64,000 nt of DNA from Hevea brasiliensis. Its lineage: Eukaryota > Streptophyta > Magnoliopsida > Malpighiales > Euphorbiaceae. The DNA is taken from the NCBI RefSeq assembly GCF_030052815.1, contig NC_079501.1, positions 94,984,017 to 95,048,016 of the forward strand, in the 5' to 3' direction. The position numbers and the translations under genes were made by a program. Below, in pieces: positions 1-10,719 of the stretch; position 1 is the first letter of the stretch; every line of letters starts with the position of its first letter. Under the pieces are notes generated by a model, which made no database searches, was not told the origin of the DNA, and worked only from the letters and a program-made list of their open reading frames with translations.

Positions 1-509
1 ATGAACACCTTAGCCGTAGGACTGATTCCCTTAGCTCGGCACAGGCCTCGGAAGGCTACCAAGATCCGCCACGGGTTAGGGTGAACTTGAGCAATGCACA
101 CTCGGTGATATTTTAGGACCTCCTTGAAGAAGTCATCCAGAGGGAACCGAAGACCGGCCTTTAACTGTCCCTCGTATACCATAACCATGTCATTCTCTTC
201 AAAGAAGTGATCGGCTCGGTGATCGCCGTGACACCGGATAAGTTCGTACGAATCAGGACGAATATTGTACTCCTGGCTAAACGATTACAGATCGGATTCT
301 TGCAAGATCGATGGCAGCTCGTCCATAGGAAGATTCTCCCTCCCTAAAGAAGGGGCATGCCTTGATGGTGCGATCCGCCCCCGAGCTGGAACGGAGACCC
401 TAAGAGGTTCTGGTTGTGCGCTTGGCCCGACCACCTCTTCCTCATCAGACGACCACGAGAACTGAATGGAAGGAGGGCTCGTTGCTCTCTGACCTTTGGC
501 GCCGCTCAT
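1..509 (-). pseudogene. Antisense LTR gene, 5' LTR copy (partial, with stop)
   Basis: Same antisense reading frame as in the 3' LTR, with its start codon at 509 on the minus strand. This copy carries a premature stop at 285-287, where a CAA glutamine codon in the 3' LTR copy (ATTGCAG on the plus strand) has become TAA (ATTACAG). The remainder, towards base 1, still aligns with the Transposase_28-like part of the other copy. The C-terminal part lies outside the window. Confidence 0.75.
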
Positions 510-1558
510 TTTCAAAGGAAATACAGAATTTAAACTAAAAAGAAGATCAAAGCCCTTACCGGAGTCTGATCGGCGTCGGAAGAACTTGAGAAAACGAGAG
601 AACTTTGAAGTTGTGAGCAAGAGACTGAAAATGACATACAGGAGCAAATGGCTAACCCCCCACCCCTATTTATACTCGTCCGAGCATTTAATGCTCACGA
701 GGTTCCAGGCAGTGCATCGGTTAGCGGGACTCGCCAGCTGTTCTGACACGTCTCACTCATATTCCTAAGATTCCATAAAGAGATCGGTTAATTATAAAGC
801 GGCAGATCCGGGTGTTTGGAATTACGGATCGGATAAGTGTCATTCAGGTAAAGAATAAGATCGGATAATCATATTAGAGCTCGGAAAATAATTAATAAGA
901 TAATAATTGACAAAATAAAATCTTTATTTCCAAAAGATCGGATTACATCATTTGGGCAATCTCAAGAGATCGGAATACATTTCCAAAAGTCAGATTACAT
1001 AATTTGGGCGATCTAAAGACAGGAATACATTAGAGATCTGATTACATCAAAAGGTCGATCTCTAAAAGATCAGCGGAACATCCTATCTAAAGAGGCCTGT
1101 GTCAATAGTCAACATTGTGACCGATCCAAAGGGGTGTCACCACCGTAACCGAGGCCGCTTAACACCCAATGTGGAGGAAAGCCGCTGTCGGAACACCCAA
1201 TGTGGTGAGAAGTCAAATAAACTTGGAAGAGCAACCGTCAAGGGTCGGCAGAACATCAACAATTTGCTCAGTCAAAATCGGTTCGCCGATTATGCCAGTT
1301 GAACGACTCGAGAACGATACAATCGAGGTCCGCAATCCAGATCGGTTAATTGATTTAGTTCTCTCACCATCATCAGATAAGGTCATCACGATTATTCGAT
1401 CACCAGGGTCATGAGTTTTCAGTCGAGGAACAAAGAAGTCTATCGGAAAGGGTTCAAAAACCACAATCATGGCCGGAACTTCTGTCGAAGCAGCTAGAAC
1501 TGGAAAGTAAGAAGGAAAAGAAGGAAATCGAATGAAGGAAGTTTCTTCTATCAGGGGG

Positions 1559-1566
1559 TATATATA
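1559..1566 (+). promoter_or_regulatory. Second TATA-like motif in the LTR
   Basis: TATATATAGG, conserved in the 3' LTR at 19852-19859. It lies about 600 bp upstream of the better TATA box at 2167. It could be an alternative or cryptic promoter; there is no independent evidence of use. Confidence 0.3.
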
Positions 1567-2166
1567 GGGGGAAATCAAGCATTTATTGCTGAGCAGAAAA
1601 TGAAGCGGACGCTTCGGGAATTGAGGGGAATTAATGCTTTGACCGGACCGGGCCTGGATAAGGGAAGTATTGGAATAATAGAGATCGGAAGAGGGAAGAT
1701 CGGCATGAAAGATCGGAGAAGGACCATGTTGAGAGGATCGAAAAGCAAGAGAGAACAGAAAACGAAAGGGCGCCTACTGCTGTTACCATAATCGGAACCG
1801 AGGTAGTTAAAGCATTGCCAGGTAAAATCTCAACCGCACGCCCCAGAATCGCCCACGTTTCTGACATGCGCTGTACATCCTAATCTCCACCGTTGATCCA
1901 ACTTGTAAGGATGAGCTCAGAGCCCTTGGATCAAAGAGGAAGATGACAAAACCAGCGCCTTTCACTCCTAGCCCTCAGATCCCTCTGGACAAGAGAATTT
2001 GGGACCGTCAGATTAGAAGAAGAAAATGACAAATTTTCTAAAAAGGATCTTAGCCGTCCGTTCTGATCCTCTTTAATGCCTGAGCCTCAGATCATGTCCT
2101 TCGAAATCCTGACCCTCCATCTCCCTCAAAATAGATCCTGACCCTTCATGGGGAGCACCCGGTTCC

Positions 2167-2174
2167 TATAAATA
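2167..2174 (+). promoter_or_regulatory. Sense LTR promoter TATA box (5' LTR)
   Basis: TATAAATA in CCTATAAATACCTGC, conserved at 20460-20467 in the 3' LTR. Transcription would start near 2197, giving an R-U5 leader of about 1.7 kb before the primer site. The purine-rich leader that follows is also conserved. Confidence 0.65.
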
Positions 2175-3142
2175 CCTGCATGAAAACTGTTCAAGGGAGG
2201 AGGGGGAAAAAAAAGAAAGAAGGTTGTTACGATAGTGGAAGAACTCTGAAATTTAATTCAGATTGTTATTCTGCTTTCATAAGAAGAGCTTTTGGAACCA
2301 GTTTCCTGAAGTGTTTTCCTAAAAGATTTTGAACACTGGAACTTTTCATTTGCAGCTCATTATCCAAAGAGCATTCCCATTTTTGATTCTCGGTTATACG
2401 TATTTTTATTTCCATCGTCCATGTTCAATCTCATTTAAACTCGGGTATAATTCTGACTCGATTGCATTTAGTGAAGTACTCTTCGTTCCAAGGCGGACCT
2501 TCGTCTTCTGGCTACCAACTTGCGATTTTATTACGTTCTGTGATTCTGTAGTTAGCTCACTAGATTCGACTTCTTACAGGTCAGTGTTCATATTGCCATT
2601 TTATTTAGTTCTTGTTTTACGTATTTCTTTCTTTTTCTTTCTTTTTCATGCATGTTATTTTCTTTAAGGTCATATCACACTTGAAAATGCAAAGGTAGGT
2701 CGTGCTTCAGTTGGCTTCTGCGTCGGCTAATTCATATTTTTGTTGATCTTTATTATTTTGGAATGCAAGTCATTTAGTCCTGAATAATATATAAGTGGTT
2801 AGGATAAAATAGGTAACTGTATTTTAGGGGTCTCTTTGAAAAAAGAGGGTCTAAATAACACATCAGGGGAAATAGCTAAATTGAATCACTAGGCTAACGT
2901 AGAAGATAGGTCGGCATAACACCATGAGACGGAATAAAGATCAAATCTCAGATGAGTAAAATGGAACAGAGGGAATACTGGTAAGGCGACCACATGGGAG
3001 GTAGGTAAAATTCAGTCCAGCATCCCTTATTTAGTCACAAAGTACCAATAAGTTAAAGGAAGCCTTATTACGACCCTTGGCATCTTTAAATACTAGAACT
3101 CTTAAACTTAGGCTCTTAAGATATATAGCTGTGATCAAATTT

Positions 3143-3550
3143 CGAAGAGATCGGAGGAGAGTTCTTATCCGGTCTCAACTCAAAATTTTAATAAATATTT
3201 AATAGAGATCGAAAGAGAGTTCTTATCCGGTCTCAACTCAAAATTTTAATAAATATTTAATAGAGATCGGAAGAGAGTTCTTATCCGGTCTCAACTCAAA
3301 ATTTTAATAAATATTAAATAGAGATCGGAGGAGGGTTCTTATCCGGTCTCAACTCAAAATTTTAATAAATATTAAATAGAGATCGGAGGAGAGTTCTTAT
3401 CCGGTCTCAACTCAGAATTTTAATAGATATTTAATAGAGATCGGGGGAGAGTTCTTATCCGGTCTCAACTCAAGATTTTAATAAATATTAAAGAGTTCGG
3501 AGAAGAGTTCTTATCCGATTCTTAAATTAAATTTTAATAAAATATTCCTT
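3143..3550 (+). repeat. 58-bp minisatellite in the 5' LTR, about 7 copies
   Basis: Tandem units of about 57-58 bp, each with GAGATCGGAGGAGAGTTC, TTATCCGGTCTCAACTC and an AT-rich tail (TTTTAATAAATATT). About seven units here against about three in the 3' LTR (21437-21560). The last unit is degenerate. Confidence 0.85.
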
Positions 3551-3933
3551 TCAAATAAAATTAACATACAACAATAACTCACTAAGGTTGTCTCATTTAC
3601 TTATGTATCTGGGTGATCCGAATTTAGTGAAAAATTAAAATTTCCTTTTAACAAAAGGATTAACATTTCCATCCGAGCCCTCCTAACTAATTTATGAAGA
3701 ATGCGAAGTTAAATCTACTTGCCCTTATTGAGGGACGAGGTGGGGTGCCTAACACCTTCCCCACCCGTTTACAGACCCCGAACCTAGAATCTCTGTCTTG
3801 AAGTGGTTTCATTTCAATCTATTTTCACAAATGGTTTTCTTTAGTTTCCCACAAAATTAAAGTGGTGACTCCTCACTCTTTCCCACTTCGGTGAGGGTTC
3901 GTTCAGGCGACCGCAAAACTCCTTGCGACAGCT

Positions 3934-3951
3934 TGGCGACTCCGCTGGGGA
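3934..3951 (+). other. Primer binding site, tRNA-Arg type
   Basis: TGGCGACTCCGCTGGGGA begins three bases after the LTR end. It is complementary to the 3' end of a plant tRNA-Arg ending in CCA, the primer known for Ogre-type elements. First-strand cDNA synthesis would begin here. Confidence 0.8.
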
Positions 3952-4813
3952 TCCAAATTTAACCCCGGTCTAGAGGTCTAAAAAGTATATTTAATTTTCC
4001 AATCAAATTATAGTTAGGTGGGCTCACCCGGCAATATTTTATGTGTTAATTTTTGTTTATTCCTACTAATTGTTCCGCTTGTTTTGCTTGTTTTGCTTGT
4101 TTTATTCCCTACAGTGATCTCCGTTTCAAAAAAAAAAGGAAAAAAGGAAAAAATGGGAAGAATAAAATCCCCCTGAATTGGGAAGAGGTAAAGGTGTCCC
4201 TTCACACACTGAACACTCACACGATGTCCTCACACACTTCGGTCCTATACCCGGGCTTTCTTACCCTTTTAGGAAAGTAGGAGGGGGTCATGTAGCGGTA
4301 CCCGTGGGTTTTACCCCGTTAGTATCCGTGAAGGCTTCGCCGATTGAAACTCGTTCTATCCACTGTGATACTCGTGGAATTTTCCCGATAATATCATGGT
4401 TATAGAACGGGGCTCTACTATTACAGTAGGGGCAATTTGGGAACCTGTGGCTTTTAGAAAATTAGACCTTGATCTAAACTATCACAATAGCTGAAAGCCG
4501 TAGTAAGCTACCTTATAAGATAGAACTATCCAATTAGGTAGCACTCATCCCAGATCGTGAGTCTCCTATGCTAGGACAAAAGGGCATACTTACTCCTACC
4601 CTATTCTGTTTATTTTACTTTGTTCTTACTTTTAAGGGTAATCTTGAATCATGTTGTTAAGAAAACCTGCACATTTTCCTACTTTGATAAATGTGTAGGT
4701 ACCACTCTGCCAACAATATGATACAAAATTACCTGAATTTATCCTGCTAACGAGTTTTTCCACAGGCATTACCAAACCAAAAGTCTGTAAAAAGGATATG
4801 CATCATTTTTATC
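3952..4813 (+). other. Leader between primer site and ORF1
   Basis: Non-coding leader of the Ogre-like transcript with a short (TTTTGCTTG)n stretch near 4080-4110 and a purine-rich A/G stretch near 4128-4170. No conserved protein is seen. Packaging signals would be expected here but cannot be identified by eye. Confidence 0.5.
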
Positions 4814-6709
4814 ATGGCATCCTCGAGTCAGTCGGCAGAAGAAGTTCAAAATGCTAAACTTTGGTCCAAATCAACTCATACTCCAGTACCCCCGCAAAAT
4901 GATGTTTCTAAGGCACATCCTAGCTTACTACCTTCATGGGATCCGAATAAAATTGAGGTCAGAATGAATAGCCTCGAGGGTCTGTCTAATGGTTGGAGGT
5001 CGTTTCCCGATTAGGTCAAGGCACGATTTGAAAAGAAATACGGGAGAATTGCAACCCTAATGCGAGTCAAGGTCCAAACCCCGGTATTAAAGGCCATGCT
5101 ATCAGTTTGGAGTCCTAAGTACGGGGTATTCTCTTTCAATGACATTGATACAGTTCCCACTATGGAAGAATATCAGGCATTACTAGAGATTCCTTACTCA
5201 ACACAGAATCGGATCTACCTACACCTTGAGCATAGGCAGACCTGGAAACGATTAACACATTTGTTGGGTATTCCTTCGAAGGAGGCAAAGTCAAGAGAAA
5301 CTGTCAAAGGAAACACGCATGGATGGTATTGGACCTACCTCAAGAAGTGGTTAGATCAATACCTCCAAGAGAAACAGTGGGATCAAGCTTCAGTAGCACT
5401 CGCATTGGGAATCTATGGCCTGATTTTATTCCCGGGACCATTAGGAATCATAACCTGTAGCACGGTGGAAGTATTCTGGGCGGTGGAAAGGCAGGAGGTC
5501 AATCCGATACCGGCAATTCTTGCGAAGACCTTATTAACCCTTACCTACTGCAGACAACAGGGTAAAGGGTCCATCAAGTGTTGTTCTCAACTGTTATATC
5601 TCTAGATTATCAGTCACATATGCCCTGTGGAGACAAAGGGATTGACTTGGTACCTTGACCAGCCTCCCATCGAGAAGATGACCCGGTTAATAATTAGTCC
5701 GAAGAATGAACAGCAGTGGCGGGAACAGATTTTGAGTTTCAATAGCCATGATTATTGCTGGAGGAAGCTGTGGGTGTCAGGCCAATCCGTTTTGATCAAC
5801 ACGAGAGGTAGTCAGTCGGTGTCCCTGATCGGAGTAACCAGATACACAAGTTACACTCCGGCATTGGTAATGAGGCAGTTTGGCTCAACACAGACCAGAA
5901 TCGACATTGAAGAATACCACCAAGGTCATTTCTACCATGAGCTCAAGGAAGAAGAAGGGTTGAAAATGGCTCGCAGATCCTGGGAAAACATCTCTCTGAT
6001 AGAAAGGTCGCCTAAAGGTCCAAGTGCCACACGCGATTATCTTGAATGGAGGGCTGACAGAGACCGAGAACACTCAACTGTAGAATTCGAAGACAGCGAC
6101 CCTCGCCGAAACGTCCTATTAGAAGAAGCTGATAACCGTCTGGATGACCCATTACAAAAGGCAAATACCGAGAACTCACAACTGCAAGAACAAACAAAAC
6201 AGTTGGAAGACCAACGGCAGCGCCTTAAAAGAAAGGTGAGAAGACTCAGGGAAGAGGCAAGGGCCGAAAAGATAAGGTTCGAAGAGCAGGAAGTACGGTG
6301 GGAAAAGGAAAGAGACTCTCTTCAAGCTGAGGTCAAAGAAATAAAAGTGCAGAATAGTAAGCTTCAGGAAAAGATGAAATACCAAGAGGTACTCGTTGAA
6401 GAGTATAAACAGGAAAACAAAAAGAAGAAGCTCGAATTAAAAGAACAGGCGCTACTCATCAACGATATCTTGAAAGAGTGTGCTAAGGAAAGGAAAGAGA
6501 AAGAAAAACAAGCTGCTCTCTATCAAAAGCTGAAAGAGAATGTTGACCAGCTGGAGAGAACGATAGCATAGGGGAAACAAGAGCTATTACCTGAATCCGA
6601 GTATGCTCTGAAAGCATTCAACCCTGCCAAACAAGAAGAAAGGATATATGAGTATCTCAGAAAATGCCATCTCATTATAAAGAACCTCCCAGAACCTAGG
6701 CCGATGTAA
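4814..6709 (+). pseudogene. Ogre ORF1: plant-mobile-domain-like protein with coiled coil
   Basis: One frame of 632 codons from ATG 4814 to TAA 6707-6709, interrupted by three in-frame TAG codons (5012-5014, 5603-5605, 6569-6571). The N-terminal third has the pattern of the ORF1/DUF7745-like proteins found upstream of gag in Ogre elements (VWSPKYGVFSFNDIDTVPT, then EEYQALLEIP). A variable middle part follows, then a Lys/Glu-rich coiled coil at about 6130-6700. The three stops fit CAG-to-TAG or TGG-to-TAG. The role of ORF1 is unknown; a structural or host-targeting function is a guess. It was intact in the element's recent past, since only point changes break it. The family name is from memory; homology to cotton and legume Ogre ORF1 is clear by pattern. 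Confidence 0.75.
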
Positions 6710-7133
6710 AGAATATGGTGTACGAATTATTCAGTTAATGAAATGATTTTTGGACCATTGTTTAGCAAATTTGTGAATGAATAATATGACCCCCGTAGGA
6801 ATTTCCTCGCTAGGGTTATGTGAAAAATTAAGTGCGCTATATGGACAGGTATCATAAATGCGCATTCAATCCAGTCATTCACGGTCAGACTATCGAACGA
6901 TGCCATGATAAAATTAATGCAATCATCCTTTCGCAGATTTCATTCTGGCTCCCAAATGCCACTGTATCCTTCGTCCAGACCAGGACTTTTAGTTTCTTTA
7001 CAAAATTCAAAACTCATTAAAGTTTTCTTTATTCTTACAGGAAATCAACATTACTTCAAACAAGGCAAGTTTGACCAAACACACGGTTTGACCCAAGCGA
7101 GTGTACTTAACGAGATCCCGGACAAAGAAGATA
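6710..7133 (+). other. Spacer between ORF1 and gag
   Basis: AT-rich stretch with no conserved coding pattern. A splice or re-initiation mechanism would be needed to express gag separately from ORF1; a pyrimidine-rich run ending TTCTTACAG at about 7032-7040 looks like a 3' splice site, but this is not proven. Confidence 0.4.
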
Positions 7134-8948
7134 ATGGAAGATCAGGAACAAGTACAGAACCTACAGGGGCAAGTCTCCGAGCTGAAAGATCAAGTCTCAG
7201 AACTTATGAGACTAATGAGGGAAATGTCCCAGAATAAACATGCTTCATAACCAAACTTACCATTACCTCTACCACCACCTACAACAAATGATCCGCACCA
7301 AGCTTCAACTTCTTTTACCTTTCAGTCACCTATTCCGGACCCGACAATCACTGTCAATCCGGCTACCATGAATAATGACCTACCTTACTCTCATTACCCA
7401 ACCGTTCCAAACACCAACCCATACCCTTCCATTCTAATCCCTCCAGTTCACTCCACCCCTCATCTCCCAACTGGCGGAGCATTTCATGCAATGGGAGGAG
7501 AAAATAAGACGAGAGAAAATGAGAAACTATCTGCTCTAGAAGAGAGATTGAGAGCGATAGAGGGGCTGAATATGTATGGCTTAGTTGATGTGGCATCACT
7601 TAGATTGGTTCCCGATGTGGTGGTGCCACCCAAGTTCAAGGTCCCTGATTTCGACAAGTACACAGGGAATTCAGATCCTCGCATTCACTTGGCCACCTAT
7701 ATCGCCAAGATGTCTGCTCTGACAGAGGATGACAAACTGCTGGTCCACTTCTTTCATGAGAGCCTCTCCGGGACAGCTTTGAGGTGGTGTATTCAGTTGG
7801 ACAGGAGCAAACTGCGCTCCTGGAAGGATTTAGCTGATGCCTTCTTAAGGCAGTACAAATTTAACTGCGATGTGGCCCCCACAAGGAGGGATCTTCAAAA
7901 CCTGGTGCAGAGGGACAGGGAAAGCTTCAAGGAGTATGCCCAGAGATGGAGAGAAAAGGCGGCAGAAGTACACCCTCCTGGATCGACAATGAGTCATGCT
8001 CTGTTCATTGAGACTTTGAAAGCCCCCTATTTCAATTTGATGATTGGGAACACTTCCAACAGCTTCTCTGACATCATACAGGCCGGTGAAAGAATAGAGG
8101 CCAATCTAAGAATGGGACGGTTGCAGGAGTTGGCTGAGAACCCTGCGAAGAAAACTGCCAGCTTTGGCAAGAAGAAGGAGGGTGATGTGCATTCTGTCAC
8201 CCGTCAAAACAATTATTCCCCATTCCCTCAAAACAATTACTGGCCATGTCCTTCCCCTCACGGCCAAACCATCGCAAATATTCCGCCTCCTTTCCCAAAT
8301 TATCCACACCCGCGCCCACAATATCCCCCACCTACAAATTACCAACCGAGACCACCTCCTCCTCCTGCTCAACCAAGACCACCACAAAATAACCCAAGAC
8401 CCCCAAGAAACCCTGATCCACCTCTTCCCCTCCCACTCAATGAAATATACCGATACCTTGTCGGTATCAACCAAATTGTACCAGTCCCCCTAGACCCAAT
8501 TCAGCCTCCATATCCCAGGTGGTATGATGCCACTGCCCGTTGTGAGTATCATGGGGGAGCACAAGGGCACTCAACTGACAACTGCGGAGCACTCAGAGGA
8601 AGAGTGCACGCTTTAATCCGGAATGGATGGCTAAAAATTGAGGGAAATGGTTCCCTCCCCAATGTTACCTCAAACCCACTGCCTAACCATAATGCTGGCA
8701 GTGGTGTAAATATGATAGAGTCTGATGGAGAAGGATCAACACTGGAAGTAGACAAGCTGGTTCCTTACTTTAAAGAAATTTTTACCGTGGCAATGAGGGA
8801 AGGCTACCTTTGCCCTCAGGTAACGAGATTAGAAGAAGGTACGGGGTGTCCTTATCATGGAGGGGCAGCTGATCATAAGCTGCGGGGCTGTGAGGGATTC
8901 AGGCAAGAGGTTCAGAACTTGTTGTCTCTCAAGGTTCTGAGATACTAG
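7134..8948 (+). pseudogene. gag: gag polyprotein of the Ogre-like element
   Basis: Forms the virus-like particle and binds the element RNA. ATG at 7134 opens with a short Gln/Glu coiled stretch; an in-frame TAA at 7248-7250 (CAA to TAA fits) breaks it, and an open frame resumes through ATG 7368. The Retrotrans_gag domain spans about 7640-7990 (FKVPDFDKYTGNSDP ... LRWCIQLDRSKLRSWKDLADAF). A long Pro/Asn/Gln-rich linker follows at 8200-8520. Two Cys/His knuckles close the protein: CEYHGGAQGHSTDNC (near 8545) and CPYHGGAADHKLRGC (near 8850). It ends at TAG 8946-8948 in the same frame as protease, only 12 bases before the next ATG, so gag and protease were probably one polyprotein or separated by a read-through stop. 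Confidence 0.88.
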
Positions 8949-8960
8949 ACAAGGTCGAAG

Positions 8961-10676
8961 ATGGAAGAGGGAGTGAACACAACTAGATACAGCCAGAATG
9001 CTTCTACCTCTAAACCCAGAATCACCTTCTCACCCCCAGTAGCCTCGCCGCCAGTAACGGTTATCCGAGCCCCATCTCAGCTCCCTGTTACCAACACCCA
9101 CACCATACCTTGGAACTACAATTTCCAAGTCTTCACTCAAGGAGCGTTGAGTAGTACATCAGCTCCTAATCTTGCCTCACCTCCAGCACCACCAAAACCA
9201 TGTTTTACTCCTCATGAGCATTTTAAAATGACTTATGCCGGACCCACCACCAGTGCTACTCCTCAGGTTGATCCCCAACCCGTCACTGCCACAAAACCCT
9301 CCTCCCTTAAGCAAGAGGTTGAGTTCATAACTCGAAGTGGGAGGTGTTACGGGAACGAAGAAAAAGAAAAGAGAAAAGGGAAAGTAAAGATGGGAGAGTC
9401 ACTGAAGAACACCGAAGAGGAGGTTGAAAAGACAGAGGAAGTAGAGCCTGCTGAGCATAAAGAAGAGGAGGAACTGCTGCTCCAAATAATGAAACAGAGC
9501 GAGTATGATGTGGTGGAGCAGTTGAGAAAGACACCTGCCCGAATTTCGCTGTTATTGCTGATCTTGAGTTCGGAAGTGCACCGACAAGCCTTGCAGAGAA
9601 TCCTGGATCAGGCCTTTGTAAACCCCGACATTACTCCGGGGCAGTTTGAGAAGATAGTGGGACAAATCCAGGCATCCAGTTTTGTTACTTTCTCGGAGGA
9701 CGAGATAGACCCTGCGGGTTTAAGGCACACTAAAGCTCTGCATGTAACAGTGAAGTGTAAGGGTTGTATAGTAGCCAAGGTACTTATTGATAACGGGTCA
9801 GCTCTTAATGTACTGCCTAATACCACCTTGGCCAGGCTGCCGGTTGACCAATCTGATATACGTCAGAGTGCTATGGTGGTGAGAGCCTTCGACGGTACAA
9901 GGAGAGAAGTGCTGGGAGACATTGACTTGCCAATCCAAGTCGGTGCATGTACTTTCAACGTCACATTTCAGGTGATGAACATTGAGCCGGCCTACACTAT
10001 GTTGTTGGGGAGGCCTTGGATCCATTCAGCAAATGCTGTCCCTTCAACTTTGCACCAAAAGATCAAATATATTATGGACGGCAAAATCATCACAGTGAAA
10101 GGAGAGGAGGCCTTGCTAGTCACCAAGCCACAATCACTCCCTTATGTGGAAGCAGCTGAGGAATCATTGGAAAGCTCCTTCCAGGCCCTTGAGTTACAAG
10201 AAACTAGAAATGGAGGGGCTATGACTATGGTAGCCAAGATAATGACGAGGAGTGGGTACGAAGAAGGCAAAGGCCTAGGCGCCACATTACAGGGAATCAT
10301 TGAACCTATACCGGCTATCCAGAAAATAGGCCATTGCGGATTGGGTTATGAGGAAGATGCTCTCATGGATGGGCGATTCTGGATGAGAAATAGACTTCGG
10401 GATCAGAGATTCGATCAGAAAATGGGAAAGATGAAAGTAGTCCCGAGAATTACAGAAGTCTTCACTAAACCGGTCATTGAAAATCCGGCAGATGTGGAAG
10501 AATCACCTGATCAACCATCCGTTGATGTCATTCACCTGGATCCCCTGTATGAGGCTCTGGTCTCTCCAATAGCTGAGAGACAAGAACTGGACAACTGGAC
10601 GGCAGAGGACATCCCTGTACTCAATTTCGAGACCTTTCATCTAACACCTAATAGACTCAGAGATTCCTCTGGTTAA
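8961..10676 (+). CDS. pro: Protease region of Ogre-like pol with G-patch
   Basis: Retropepsin that processes the polyprotein, open for 571 codons in the gag frame. A Pro-rich and charged N-terminal half is followed by the aspartic protease fold at about 9740-10110, with catalytic LIDNGSALNVLP (Asp codon 9789-9791) and the second-half motif MLLGRPWIHSANA. A G-patch follows at about 10220-10350 (MTRSGYEEGKGLGATLQG), a feature of Tat/Ogre protease regions thought to bind RNA. The open frame ends at TAA 10674-10676, and RT continues in another frame a few bases later. That is a one-base frame change or a remnant of the splice known between protease and RT in Ogre elements. Confidence 0.88.
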   Translation: MEEGVNTTRYSQNASTSKPRITFSPPVASPPVTVIRAPSQLPVTNTHTIPWNYNFQVFTQGALSSTSAPNLASPPAPPKPCFTPHEHFKMTYAGPTTSATPQVDPQPVTATKPSSLKQEVEFITRSGRCYGNEEKEKRKGKVKMGESLKNTEEEVEKTEEVEPAEHKEEEELLLQIMKQSEYDVVEQLRKTPARISLLLLILSSEVHRQALQRILDQAFVNPDITPGQFEKIVGQIQASSFVTFSEDEIDPAGLRHTKALHVTVKCKGCIVAKVLIDNGSALNVLPNTTLARLPVDQSDIRQSAMVVRAFDGTRREVLGDIDLPIQVGACTFNVTFQVMNIEPAYTMLLGRPWIHSANAVPSTLHQKIKYIMDGKIITVKGEEALLVTKPQSLPYVEAAEESLESSFQALELQETRNGGAMTMVAKIMTRSGYEEGKGLGATLQGIIEPIPAIQKIGHCGLGYEEDALMDGRFWMRNRLRDQRFDQKMGKMKVVPRITEVFTKPVIENPADVEESPDQPSVDVIHLDPLYEALVSPIAERQELDNWTAEDIPVLNFETFHLTPNRLRDSSG

Positions 10677-10719
10677 TTTTGAAATCCCCATAACTGCCAT
10701 TACTTCAAGTGATTCTGAG

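Larger units (their letters stand above)
1..3930 (+). repeat. 5' LTR of the Ogre-like element (partial)
   Basis: Direct repeat of 18323-21983, ending in ...CTTGCGACA just before the primer binding site. It holds a partial antisense ORF (1-509), the sense TATA box (2167-2174) and a 58-bp minisatellite (about 3143-3550). Against the 3' LTR it has about 27 extra bases near 1150-1190 and four extra minisatellite units. Confidence 0.95.

Noticed and set aside
1213..1578. Minus-strand open frame of 121 codons in the LTR, kept at 19506-19871
   Set aside because: Conserved only as much as the LTR itself, no recognised domain, and its start overlaps the TATATATA motif rather than following it. Reported only as part of the LTR.
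1631..1867. Minus-strand open frame of 78 codons (also 19924-20160)
   Set aside because: Low-complexity Ser/Leu-rich reading of purine-rich LTR sequence; no domain.
2329..2667. Open frame of 112 codons in the LTR leader
   Set aside because: Phe/Leu-rich reading of T-rich DNA; not preserved in the 3' LTR copy (20620-20960).
8164..8493. Open frames overlapping the gag Pro-rich linker on both strands
   Set aside because: Shadows of the CCA/CCT-rich linker of gag.
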